IMG/VR virus record: IMGVR_UViG_3300034072_002213
Span: 1-22,148 of that record
DNA: 22,148 nucleotides
Source: a virus
Reading direction: 5' to 3' (one strand)
Shown: in pieces, positions 14,397-21,797 of the stretch
Layout of the letters: each line of letters starts with the position of its first letter
Numbering within the stretch: the first letter of the stretch is position 1
The notes under the pieces: model-generated
Told to the model about the DNA's origin: nothing
What the model saw: only the letters and a program-made list of their open reading frames with translations
Databases searched by the model: none
Program-made: the position numbers and the translations under genes

Positions 14397-14569
14397 CAAA
14401 CCCGTCCCCGCCGCTACAGCGGCGCTCGATTGAGCATGGTCAGGTTGATCTACGAGCGCGTAATGCCGCTCGCGGGGGGATAATCGAATGCCCCCTAGCC
14501 ATTCCCCTAAATATCGGGCGTCCCTCACGCCCTTATTATTTTTGCCTTCCGCTATCGCGTTCAGCCTAT

Positions 14570-14584
14570 TGTTACATCGTAACA
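14570..14584. promoter_or_regulatory. Short perfect dyad TGTTAC-ATC-GTAACA, possible operator
   Basis: In the 231-base gap between the small ORFs (to 14396) and the three-repeat gene (from 14628) lies a perfect 6+6 palindrome with a 3-base spacer. A dyad of this size upstream of the recombinase transcription unit is a plausible regulator binding site. No convincing -35/-10 pair could be placed over it. Nothing else is recognised in this gap. Confidence 0.3.
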
Positions 14585-14627
14585 TCAACGAAAAAGGGGA
14601 TGCAATTTTCTCATGTGTTGCGTTGCT

Positions 14628-15428
14628 TCATGCATTCGGCTGTATGCGATAAAGCGCCAGCACGAATTCGATATGCTCAGGTAGAGCCGTCACCGTCTGA
14701 CGCAACGTCCACGCTTTCACCATTGAGCCGTTGAGACTGTGGGGCGACGATGTTGCCTTGTCGAGAATTCTAGCGGCGGAAATCCCGGTCCGCTCGATTT
14801 CGTGGCGCAAAGCGTAGAACTCCGCTCGACTGATCTTGCGATACCCGTCGCGTCGCGGCGATGGGTTATTCTCTCGTGCTTCACGAGGCGACTTGTCAGG
14901 CAGACCGGACAAATGACCGATGAGAAAGTCCCAGTGATCCGCGCGCACCGTTCGCACGCTCCCACGACGTAGCGCCACCAGAACGCCAAGCGTCAAACCT
15001 GCCGGGGTCGCTTCATACCTCGCCAGACCTTCGACCGATTGCCCCGTTCGCTTCAGCTCACCCTTGAAGCGGGCAACCATATCGGGTGTGATGTCGATAC
15101 GACGATCATCGCGTCGCCCTCGCGGGCCACTTTTCGATTTATGCGCTACGCCATCCGGGCAATCCGCAGCCGATGGCAGGGCTGCCAATGCGGCGCAGAC
15201 AAATTTCAGGTGATCGACGCGCGCCGAAGGCGATGTGCGCAACCATCCATTGACGGTTCGGGCATCGAGACCGAGGGGCAGATCGCGCCGCCCCTTGAGC
15301 AGCAGGCGCGCAGGTACGCCAGTGCGTCGAAACTCGGCTTTCAACGCCATTCGCAGGGGCTGTGTCAGGTCGATGATGGCTGCATCGCTTGAATAGCTTT
15401 GCAGAGCTATCAGGTCTTCAAGGGTCAC
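14628..15428 (-). CDS. Protein with three tandem ~60-aa repeats, possible DNA-binding regulator
   Basis: I do not recognise a named family. The 266-aa protein contains three diverged copies of one domain at about residues 24-85, 115-177 and 201-263. Each starts with a basic helix ending in E-x-x-RTG (AEFRRTGVPARLL, GELKRTGQSVEGLA, HEIERTGISAARIL). Each continues through a ~15-residue linker to a helix with V..W or V..L, and closes with H..F....L..LP (VDHLKFVCAALAALP, ADHWDFLIGHLSGLP, PEHIEFVLALYRIQ). Charged linkers (about 92-112, 178-197) separate them. The pattern resembles repeated helix-turn-helix units. The start is GTG with no clear ribosome binding site. It is divergent from the next gene across an AT-rich 101-base region. 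A regulator of the recombinase is a guess from position. Confidence 0.78.
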   Translation of the reverse strand: MTLEDLIALQSYSSDAAIIDLTQPLRMALKAEFRRTGVPARLLLKGRRDLPLGLDARTVNGWLRTSPSARVDHLKFVCAALAALPSAADCPDGVAHKSKSGPRGRRDDRRIDITPDMVARFKGELKRTGQSVEGLARYEATPAGLTLGVLVALRRGSVRTVRADHWDFLIGHLSGLPDKSPREARENNPSPRRDGYRKISRAEFYALRHEIERTGISAARILDKATSSPHSLNGSMVKAWTLRQTVTALPEHIEFVLALYRIQPNA

Positions 15429-15468
15429 GTGAAAGGATACAACTGGATAGATAAAATTTTAGATAAAT

Positions 15469-15497
15469 TTGCCGCTAATTGTAGGTAAAAATAATAA
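15469..15497 (+). promoter_or_regulatory. Candidate sigma-70-type promoter for the 15530 gene
   Basis: In the AT-rich divergent region there is TTGCCG (15469-15474), a 17-base spacer, and TAATAA (15492-15497), about 33 bases before the ATG at 15530. Spacing is ideal and both hexamers are close to consensus. The neighbouring AAAATTTT and repeated AGATAAA tracts could also serve the divergent gene. Confidence 0.5.
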
Positions 15498-15529
15498 TGC
15501 CTTATTCATAACCCGCTATTCTGTGTCGC

Positions 15530-16639
15530 ATGACAGTAACACCTGAACAGCAAGGCCGGAATGATACCAGAAGCGATGCTTCTGCTGCAAACTTGTTCGA
15601 AGGCGGTGCGCTTGGCTTCATGGATCGCGTCGGCGACGCGATGACAAAGCGCTTCGACGAAATGTATTCGTCAGAGAATTTGCACAAGATGATGGATAAG
15701 GCCTTGGAAAATCTCCCGCCCGAAATCCGCGAGGGGTTGAGCCAGCTTTTCAATGCGCTGAGCGGTGCGCTATCCGGCAACGATCCGGCGAAGAGCCAGG
15801 AATATGAAACCATCAAGGAAGTGTACGGCACGGGCGGGACCGATAACGAAGCCGTGCGCATGGCGTCCAATTTTGCCCAGCGGGACGATGCCCAGTTCGC
15901 AGCAGCCGTAACCATCGGCAACGGCAGCGGCGCGATCACGGAAGTGAACGGCATCCAGTATGTGAACGGCAAGCCCGTCAACGACAGCGACGACGACGAC
16001 GCTGAGGCCTTGGAGGAAATGGCCGATCAGATGGAGCGTGAGCGCAAGTGGTCGGAAGAGACGCATCGCTTCGGCGACGTGGAAATGTCCGGGGACGAGT
16101 GGGAAGAATTGAGCGAACAGCTTTCCGGGAACACTCCGCTGCGCAAGCGCATGATCGAACGATTGATGGCGCAGGGACAATCCCAGAAACAAGCGGAAGA
16201 GACCGTCGATAAGGCGGCTGAAGTTTCGCACATCATGAATGTACCGGAATCGCAGCGCACCCCAGAGCAGCGACGGATTCTGACCGAGGCTGAGAAAAAG
16301 CCGGGCGTTGCTCAGGTGATAAAATGGGGTGCTGAAGCCCGTAGCAATGAGGTTTCCAGAGATGAAAGCTATGCACCGATGGGAGCTGACAGAAATGTTT
16401 CTGTTCAAAACAGAACCGACGCATTCGCCTCCGATATTGATCTGTCAGGCGCAGGAATGAGAAGGTCGATTTCTAACGAAGGCACCACCCATACATTTCC
16501 CTCTGCGCCAGATTTGACAGCGGCCCATGCAAAGGCTGTGGCTGCAACCGAGCCTCTTGAGCGCGGTCCGCAGCAAATTGCAGCGGCGACCGTTAAGCCG
16601 CCAGCGCCAGCCGCAAACATGAGTGGCTTGGACGTTTAA
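15530..16639 (+). CDS. Acidic hypothetical protein of the element
   Basis: This 369-aa protein is not recognised. It has no signal peptide or membrane segment. Residues 25-80 are amphipathic (LGFMDRVGDAMTKRFDEMY, LPPEIREGLSQLFNALSGAL). A small beta motif ITEVNGIQYVNGKPV (136-150) leads into a very acidic stretch (DSDDDDAEALEE, 152-163) and a charged helical region (165-255). The C-terminus (320-369) is low-complexity Ala/Pro with KPPAPAANMSGLDV. The acidic, partly disordered layout could fit a secreted or DNA-mimic protein, but this is only a suggestion. It is transcribed from its own AT-rich promoter region and overlaps the convergent next gene by 4 bases at their stops. Confidence 0.78.
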   Translation: MTVTPEQQGRNDTRSDASAANLFEGGALGFMDRVGDAMTKRFDEMYSSENLHKMMDKALENLPPEIREGLSQLFNALSGALSGNDPAKSQEYETIKEVYGTGGTDNEAVRMASNFAQRDDAQFAAAVTIGNGSGAITEVNGIQYVNGKPVNDSDDDDAEALEEMADQMERERKWSEETHRFGDVEMSGDEWEELSEQLSGNTPLRKRMIERLMAQGQSQKQAEETVDKAAEVSHIMNVPESQRTPEQRRILTEAEKKPGVAQVIKWGAEARSNEVSRDESYAPMGADRNVSVQNRTDAFASDIDLSGAGMRRSISNEGTTHTFPSAPDLTAAHAKAVAATEPLERGPQQIAAATVKPPAPAANMSGLDV

Positions 16640-17316
16640 TTCCCGCCGGGAGCGATACCGCGCACATCGAGGGCAGCCAAAGCGGTGCCGCGAGCGCGCT
16701 CAAGTCCGGCAGGAGTGTAATCCAGTGTACCCAAACGAACGAGTAATAGCGGTTCGCCGTCCGCCTTGCGAGCATAGATTGCGCCGACGCGTGCAGGCAC
16801 ATTTCCGGTAAGCACCATTGGAAGACCGATGCGCTCAGTCCCGTCCTTCGCGCGGTGAACCGTATCAGCGACGACCATAGGGCGCGCGCCTACCTTCGCG
16901 TCTGCTCGCAGCATGTCGTCCATCTTGCCACCGAGGAGGGCCTGTTGGGGAATTTCCGACCGTGCCGCATCAAAAATGCGTACGTTGGTCAGCTTGGCTG
17001 CGACGCACATGCTTGTTGAAGTTTGAGAGCGGGAGCGGTCGCCTTCGAGTTGGTAGCCGATTGATCCATCGGCGTTGGAGGTTACGGCGTTCGCGTATTC
17101 ATCGACAGCAAGGCCGCCATCTCTCTGCGCGTCGTTGCGGAGCGAGAGACGGTCGCCGATAATCATGGTCCGCTGGCCTTCGGCTTTCAGCGCGGCGTTC
17201 ATTTCCGCCATCGGAAGACACTGCTTTGCGTCCATCGCCATTGCAGGGGCGGAACACGCCATAGCCGCAGCCATCGTTGCACCAAATGCTGAACGCAGAA
17301 CCGTTGATCTTTTCAT
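16636..17316 (-). CDS. Secreted hypothetical protein with signal peptide
   Basis: This 226-aa protein starts with a clear Sec signal peptide: KRSTVLRS, then a hydrophobic core (AFGATMAAAMACSAPAMA), with likely cleavage after AMA before MDAKQC. I chose the ATG at 17316, preceded by CGAGGCTAAG, because it puts the signal at the N-terminus; an in-frame start 9 codons upstream would not. The mature part contains MIIGDRLSLRNDAQRDG, two further Cys in the mature part (MDAKQC and SMCVAAK) and a C-terminal LLLVRLGTLDYTPAGLERAR. No family is recognised. A periplasmic role linked to conjugation or surface function is possible. It faces the preceding gene, and the two stops share a TTAA. Confidence 0.77.
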   Translation of the reverse strand: MKRSTVLRSAFGATMAAAMACSAPAMAMDAKQCLPMAEMNAALKAEGQRTMIIGDRLSLRNDAQRDGGLAVDEYANAVTSNADGSIGYQLEGDRSRSQTSTSMCVAAKLTNVRIFDAARSEIPQQALLGGKMDDMLRADAKVGARPMVVADTVHRAKDGTERIGLPMVLTGNVPARVGAIYARKADGEPLLLVRLGTLDYTPAGLERARGTALAALDVRGIAPGGN

Positions 17317-17403
17317 CTTAGCCTCGAAATATTGATCGTCCAATCACACCGTCTGGCCCGTCAATTCTCGGCTTTGTCTGCTGGCTTTTGCCAGTCTCTA
17401 ATC

Positions 17404-17537
17404 CCATCGTTTATGGGATCGAATTTTCTTCTTTTCTATTTCGATACGTGGTATCTCTTTTTCCAAGGAAAAGCGGCTTTGCGGTCGTTTCATGGGGCGG
17501 AGAAGGCGGCGGTTGCCGCCAGTCCCATAAACGATGG
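17404..17537. repeat. Perfect 15-bp inverted repeat bracketing 104 bp beside the resolvase gene
   Basis: The sequence CCATCGTTTATGGGA (17404-17418) recurs as its exact reverse complement at 17523-17537, 31 bases before the resolvase ATG. Each copy is itself a short palindrome (CCCAT-N5-ATGG), as expected of a serine recombinase half-site pair. Inside and around are further small dyads: CTGGC/GCCAG (17381-17394), TTTTCC-AA-GGAAAA (17459-17472) and GGCGGC-GGTT-GCCGCC (17505-17520). Inverted sites would favour inversion of the 104-bp segment. A resolution site or a small non-autonomous insertion are the alternatives. No flanking target duplication is evident. Confidence 0.6.
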
Positions 17538-17568
17538 CTCCTGAGACCAAGCCGGACACCAGAAAGCC

Positions 17569-18177
17569 ATGACCGCCAAAGCGTTAACGCCCGCCGGGGC
17601 AGAACCCGGTCGCCTGATAGGCTATGCCCGTGTCAGCACCCAAGACCAGAACCCCGCCCTTCAGCATGACGCCCTGCTGGCGGCAGGGTGTCACGCCCTC
17701 TACGAGGACCGGATTTCGGGCCTCTCCCGCTCCCGCGAGGGGCTGGACGGGGCCTTGGCGGATATCCAGCCCGGCGACAGGCTCGTCGTCTGGCGGCTTG
17801 ATCGACTTGGCCGCTCCTTGCGCCACGTCATGACCGTGATCGAAGAACTGACCGAGCGCGGTGCTGGGGTCGTCAGCCTGTGCGAAAATCTGGATACAGA
17901 GACGGACGCAGGCCAGCTTTATTCGACCGTGCTGGCCATGATCGCCCATGTCGAGCGCCGGATGATCGTGTCCCGGACCAAGGCCGGGCTACAGGCCGCC
18001 AAGGATCGCGGCGTTCGCCTTGGACCCAAACCAAAGATGGATATGGATCAGATTGCAGAGGCACGGCGGCTGGTGAATGGCGGCATGAAGGCTGAGGCTG
18101 TCGCGGCCCGCTATGGCGTGGGCCGCTCTACTCTCTTCCGAAATTTTGATAAAATTGCGCACCTGAGCAGGATGTAA
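17569..18177 (+). CDS. Small serine resolvase/invertase
   Basis: This 202-aa protein is a resolvase/invertase-family recombinase. The catalytic domain has Ser23 in IGYARVSTQDQNP, the arginine motif VVWRLDRLGRSLRH (73-86), and ENLDTETDAGQLYSTVLAMI before the long E helix (ERRMIVSRTKAGLQAAKDRG). A C-terminal helix-turn-helix (about 162-192, AVAARYGVGRSTLFRNF) binds the site. Length and order are those of Tn3-resolvase and Hin/Gin-type enzymes. It lacks the extra domains of the large recombinase near the element end, so it probably serves a local inversion, dimer resolution or element maintenance. The inverted 15-bp repeats just upstream are the likely substrate. The ribosome binding site is weak (CAGAAAG). 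Confidence 0.92.
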   Translation: MTAKALTPAGAEPGRLIGYARVSTQDQNPALQHDALLAAGCHALYEDRISGLSRSREGLDGALADIQPGDRLVVWRLDRLGRSLRHVMTVIEELTERGAGVVSLCENLDTETDAGQLYSTVLAMIAHVERRMIVSRTKAGLQAAKDRGVRLGPKPKMDMDQIAEARRLVNGGMKAEAVAARYGVGRSTLFRNFDKIAHLSRM

Positions 18178-18260
18178 TGTAGAAATTTGTAGCTAAAACT
18201 GGGACGGAAGATGTAGTATCCGCGTAATATGCAAAATAAACGTGGAGATTTAGTTATAAG

Positions 18261-19034
18261 ATGGGCGCACTGAGTGAAGAATTTAATAAAGACTGGCTGG
18301 AATTTAAAACAAGTCCTGATGCGGTTGTAACGGTCAGATCATTAGGTTCGGTCACGAGTGACGGAAAGGAGATTTTTCCGACTGTTGAGCTTGACCAAGC
18401 TGATTTGAATTACCCAATCCACAACGACCTGCTGCACGAATGGCACAAGGAAAACGGAGAAATCCACCGCGTCGATGGTCCAGCGATCATTATTCGTGAC
18501 CCCGAAAACCCGGAACCGCCGCTGTTTGAGGGCTGGTATCGACATGGAAAGCTTCACCGTGAAGACGGCCCCGCTATCACACGACGAAAAGGTGCCTGTC
18601 TTGAACAGGAATGGTGGCAAAATGATGTGCTTCACCGCGAGGACGGGCCAGCGGAGCTATGGTTGGACGAGAACGGAGCCGAAAGATTTCAAAGATGGTC
18701 TCGAAACGGCGTCGAACATCGCGAGGGCGGTCCAGCCTATATTTCCAAAGACACCCGTACTGGTGTTGAACATCAAGAAATATGGATCAAGAATGGCGAG
18801 TATCATCGTATCGATGGACCAGCTTTCATACTTCGTGACTCAGTGACTGGCCAAGTTACCGAAGAACAATGGCGGAGAGACGGTGAGCCTTTCAGGCAGA
18901 ACGGACCAGCCACCATATGCGGTCACGCTGGCCAGAAACCGTATCTGGTCGATCATTACTTTATGAACGGCGTCCCTATCGACCGACCTCGCGAGCTGGA
19001 TCAGATAATATTGCCGAAGGGGCCAAAGATTTAG
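18261..19034 (+). CDS. Hypothetical protein with six W..NG..HR.DGPA repeats
   Basis: This 257-aa protein has an N-terminal acidic part (1-55) followed by at least six tandem units of 26-30 residues with core W-x(2-3)-NG/HG-x-x-HR-x-DGPA. The DGPA-type tetrapeptides fall at about 72, 102, 128, 156, 185 and 214. A diverged final unit (FMNGVPIDRPRELDQIIL) closes it. The repeat resembles MORN-variant or toxin-antitoxin-repeat-like proteins seen in phages and mobile elements; molecular function is not known. Base composition is the most AT-rich in the window (about 45-50% GC by eye), suggesting recent acquisition. A GGAGA lies 12 bases before the ATG. It converges on, and overlaps by 4 bases, the mobilization operon. 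Confidence 0.8.
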   Translation: MGALSEEFNKDWLEFKTSPDAVVTVRSLGSVTSDGKEIFPTVELDQADLNYPIHNDLLHEWHKENGEIHRVDGPAIIIRDPENPEPPLFEGWYRHGKLHREDGPAITRRKGACLEQEWWQNDVLHREDGPAELWLDENGAERFQRWSRNGVEHREGGPAYISKDTRTGVEHQEIWIKNGEYHRIDGPAFILRDSVTGQVTEEQWRRDGEPFRQNGPATICGHAGQKPYLVDHYFMNGVPIDRPRELDQIILPKGPKI

Positions 19035-19423
19035 CCTCTCCCAAGCGCGTGATTATATCCGGCCTGAGGGCGGTCGAGCATGGAGTTCGCCGCCCTTTCT
19101 ATTTTCATGAGCCGCTTGGATTGCCGCTGACGAATAAGGGCATCTGCCGCGCGCATGAGATGCGCCTTGCGATCATCTGCCACGCCGTTGGGGCGGAACT
19201 CCATTCTCTCACCATCGCGCGCGAGCAGCCGACCATATTGCCGATTGGTCCACTGTTGGCGGTGCTCGTCGAAATGCGCCTCAGCTTTGGCGCTGATGCG
19301 GTCCGCCTTCGCGCTTATCTCCGCCGCCCGTTCCGGCGTCACGGAGGACGATACAGCACGCCCAGCACTCGCGGATGCGAAGCGAGAACTTATGGCAGGT
19401 GCCGCCGAGCCGTCCCCTGTCAA
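19031..19423 (-). CDS. Small basic hypothetical at the end of the mobilization operon
   Basis: This 130-aa protein starts at a TTG inside the end of the coupling-protein gene, with GGGGGCGGGAAC just upstream serving as ribosome binding site. It is therefore translationally coupled. The first 30 residues are Ala/Ser-rich. From about 30 to 120 it is charged and helical (AAEISAKADRISAKAEAHFD, RQYGRLLARDGERMEF, ALIRQRQSKRLMKIERAAN). No domain is recognised. Position suggests an accessory factor of DNA transfer, such as a relaxosome or coupling-protein partner; that is inference. Confidence 0.68.
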   Translation of the reverse strand: MTGDGSAAPAISSRFASASAGRAVSSSVTPERAAEISAKADRISAKAEAHFDEHRQQWTNRQYGRLLARDGERMEFRPNGVADDRKAHLMRAADALIRQRQSKRLMKIERAANSMLDRPQAGYNHALGRG

Positions 19424-20949
19424 GTTCCCGCCCCCTTGTGCAGATCACGAACGTCAAGGATTTGAGTTTTCCAAGGATCGACAACAAAGAAGGGAATGCG
19501 CTCGCAATCGAAGAGATGAGGCATCCCTACGACGCGCATGATTTGCCGACCGTCTCCGACTTTGAGAATATCCTCGGACTGCATGACCGCGCGCTTGCTT
19601 TCACCGAGATTGGCTCCCGCGGATTCCACCGTCCCGCCGCTGCGGTTCATGCCGTGCATCAGCACCGTGCGATTGCCGCTCCACTTTTCTATGTCGGACA
19701 TGAGGTCAGGATCAGCGACGCAACTCGTGTTGAAGATCGCCGCCATATCCTCGAAATCCTTGACCGCTTCCCGCGACCATTTCGCTTCCAGCGAATGGCG
19801 ACCCTGCGCGAAAATCCACGGCTGCAAACCCTTGCCGCGATACAGGTGGAGCATTTTGGTTATGCTCTTCGATGGCGGAAGCTGGGGAAACTCATCGAGA
19901 ATGAGGGTGGTCGGAACCGGGCCGCGTTCCCGCGCGACGGTTTCGATCAGATGGCTGACGATGAGGCTGACCCACGGCGCGACTGCGCTCAGCTTGCCGC
20001 TCGGGGCCATGAGATAGACGGTGTGCGGCTTGTGCTTCAGCGCCGCGAGATTGACATCGTGAGCGGCAGTGGCGCGTTCGAGACTTTTCCCCGGCTCGAA
20101 CACGTTGAGCGCGTCGATGCAGGCAGAATTATAGGCTTCCTGCTGCTTGGGCGCACTCACTGCCGTCGCCTGCACGGCATGGGCGCGGCGCTCGATGCCC
20201 TCGACGCCGCAGGTCGTCATCATGGCGAACGCCATGTCCGTATCCATCGTCGATGAATTTACGAAGCGCCACAGACCGCCGAGATTGCAAAGCTCCGGCT
20301 CGAACAGCGCGAGATATTCCATTCGAAGCGCGAGCATCCGTCGAGCGCCGCTTCCAACCCAATCTCCGTTCTGATCCTTGGGCGATGGAGGTATGAGAAT
20401 ATGAGCAATCTCGTCGGCTTCGGTGTCGATCTGTTCGCCTGAGCGAACGATGTCGATGAGGGTATGCAGCGGATTGATCCGCGCATTCGGCAGGCCGTGC
20501 AGCCCGAACGGATTAAGATAGACAATCTCGTGACCGAGATTGTCGCGCCGATGGTCATGGCTTGCCCAGCAGTTTTCTCCGTCTTTCAGGTCGATGACGA
20601 CCAGCGAGCGGTTGCGGCTGTGCGCCAGATTGGGGAGAATGAAATCTCTGCCCTTTCCCGTCCCGGTGCGAGCATATGTCAGAAGCGGCGCATCGCCGCT
20701 GAAAAACAAGGGGCGCTTGTGCAGCGCCCCGAGAAAGAGTCCATTGGGATCGAAGAGATTGGCAGCTCTGGCGTCCTGCAAATCTGCCAGACGCCCGTTG
20801 CCCAGAACCCCGGAGGCCTGTTTCGTCGCGATGATCGCGCGCGCTATCTCTGCCTCCCGGCGCGAGGCGTTCGCATGGTCCGCTTCGACGGTACGCTGAT
20901 GCAGGGCCATAAAGCCCTGCATCCCGCGCCAGAGATGGCCGCTGCGCAT
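19420..20949 (-). CDS. VirD4/TraG-type conjugative coupling protein (T4CP)
   Basis: This 509-aa ATPase would couple the relaxosome to a type IV secretion channel and pump DNA or protein. Walker A is ARTGTGKGRDF (93-103), followed by SLVVIDLKDGENCW (115-128) with an Asp typical of this family. Walker B is TLILDEFPQLP (348-358), then KGLQPWIFAQGRHSLE (373-388). Family T4CPs usually carry two N-terminal membrane helices; here the first 80 residues are charged and helical with no clear hydrophobic span. Its ATG overlaps the stop of the upstream membrane-protein gene (TAATG), so the two are coupled and may act as a pair. Confidence 0.9.
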   Translation of the reverse strand: MRSGHLWRGMQGFMALHQRTVEADHANASRREAEIARAIIATKQASGVLGNGRLADLQDARAANLFDPNGLFLGALHKRPLFFSGDAPLLTYARTGTGKGRDFILPNLAHSRNRSLVVIDLKDGENCWASHDHRRDNLGHEIVYLNPFGLHGLPNARINPLHTLIDIVRSGEQIDTEADEIAHILIPPSPKDQNGDWVGSGARRMLALRMEYLALFEPELCNLGGLWRFVNSSTMDTDMAFAMMTTCGVEGIERRAHAVQATAVSAPKQQEAYNSACIDALNVFEPGKSLERATAAHDVNLAALKHKPHTVYLMAPSGKLSAVAPWVSLIVSHLIETVARERGPVPTTLILDEFPQLPPSKSITKMLHLYRGKGLQPWIFAQGRHSLEAKWSREAVKDFEDMAAIFNTSCVADPDLMSDIEKWSGNRTVLMHGMNRSGGTVESAGANLGESKRAVMQSEDILKVGDGRQIMRVVGMPHLFDCERIPFFVVDPWKTQILDVRDLHKGAGT

Positions 20950-21716
20950 TATTGCGACGAGTCCAGGAACGTCGCCTCCGCGCCGAATTTCGGCAGCGGC
21001 GGCAATTGAAGCGGCTTGATCTTGCCAAGCTCCGACCGAACCTCCTCCGGGGTTGGCAGAGGGTTTTCTTCGTCTTCCAGTTTCACCTGTACCCCGGCGC
21101 GCGTAGCGGCCAGCAGCTCGTCGGAAAGTTCAGAGCCGAGATTGTCAGCATATCGAAGCGCAGAATCTCCAGCGCCCTCTTCGAAGCCGTTCGCGATCCT
21201 GCCCCACAAACGGGTGAGATTTATGACGGTGTTATCCGTCTGCTGACGCGCTGTGACCTGCCCCATCACATTCTGCACGTAGGCATTCTGCATCTGCATC
21301 AGCGCAGACTTCACCACCTTATTCCGCTCATAAGCGGCAGAAAAATTGCCAAGGACACCTTCGGTCGCGGCCTTGTATTCCTGCTCGTGCTGCGCGACAG
21401 CGAGCTTCGCATTTGCCGACCACAGTTCGAGCTTTGCCTGCTGTTGCAATTCAGACGCCTTGACGGCAGCGGTAACGCGGGCGTCATAGGTGCCCATGAT
21501 CGTGCTGGGACGATACTGCGGCGGCGCATAGGCTTCCGCCGCGAAGAACACGCCGCCCGCCATCAGGAAGGCAGTCGTCGTTTTGACAATCGACGGGATG
21601 ACGAAGCCGCGACGCGGTACGTCAACATAGCGAATTTGAGGTCCGGCATTGTGGCTTTCGATCACGGCATTGCCGTTTTCTGAATCGTCGCCAGTATAGT
21701 CGATGCGGTAAGTCAT
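20949..21716 (-). CDS. Single-pass membrane protein coupled to the T4CP
   Basis: This 255-aa protein has an N-terminal cytoplasmic-type segment, one membrane span at about 38-60 (GFVIPSIVKTTTAFLMAGGV, then FFAAEAYAP), and a long helical region (75-200) rich in Gln and Ala that may form a coiled coil (KASELQQQAKLELWSANAK). The C-terminus is Pro-rich (QLPPLPKFG). I chose the ATG at 21716, which has GGAGACAAATC directly upstream; the 18-codon upstream extension has no such site. It overlaps the T4CP start by 1 base. It could provide the membrane anchor that the T4CP lacks; no family is recognised. Confidence 0.78.
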   Translation of the reverse strand: MTYRIDYTGDDSENGNAVIESHNAGPQIRYVDVPRRGFVIPSIVKTTTAFLMAGGVFFAAEAYAPPQYRPSTIMGTYDARVTAAVKASELQQQAKLELWSANAKLAVAQHEQEYKAATEGVLGNFSAAYERNKVVKSALMQMQNAYVQNVMGQVTARQQTDNTVINLTRLWGRIANGFEEGAGDSALRYADNLGSELSDELLAATRAGVQVKLEDEENPLPTPEEVRSELGKIKPLQLPPLPKFGAEATFLDSSQ

Positions 21717-21758
21717 GATTTGTCTCCGGCTGCTGTGTGGAGATTTCTTTTCAGAAAG

Positions 21759-21789
21759 CTGGACCGCCATCGGGGGGATAACGGTCCGG
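21759..21789. repeat. Small hairpin between two operon genes
   Basis: CTGGACCG and CGGTCCGG form a 7-pair stem plus one G-T pair, with a 15-base loop, in the 81-base gap upstream of the membrane-protein gene. A second small dyad TTTCT-TTTC-AGAAA lies next to it at 21744-21757. There is no T-tract on the - strand, so termination is doubtful; mRNA processing or modulation within the operon is possible. Confidence 0.3.
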
Positions 21790-21797
21790 CGTGAAAG

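Noticed and set aside
14342-14734. 130-aa + strand open frame over the control region
   Set aside because: Crosses the 3' end of the repeat-protein gene, has no ribosome binding site and no protein-like pattern.
19375-20256. 293-aa + strand open frame opposite the coupling protein
   Set aside because: The opposite strand carries a full T4CP with Walker motifs. This frame has no domain.
20952-21683. 243-aa + strand open frame opposite the membrane protein
   Set aside because: The opposite strand has a good start, ribosome binding site and a membrane segment; this frame has biased composition only.
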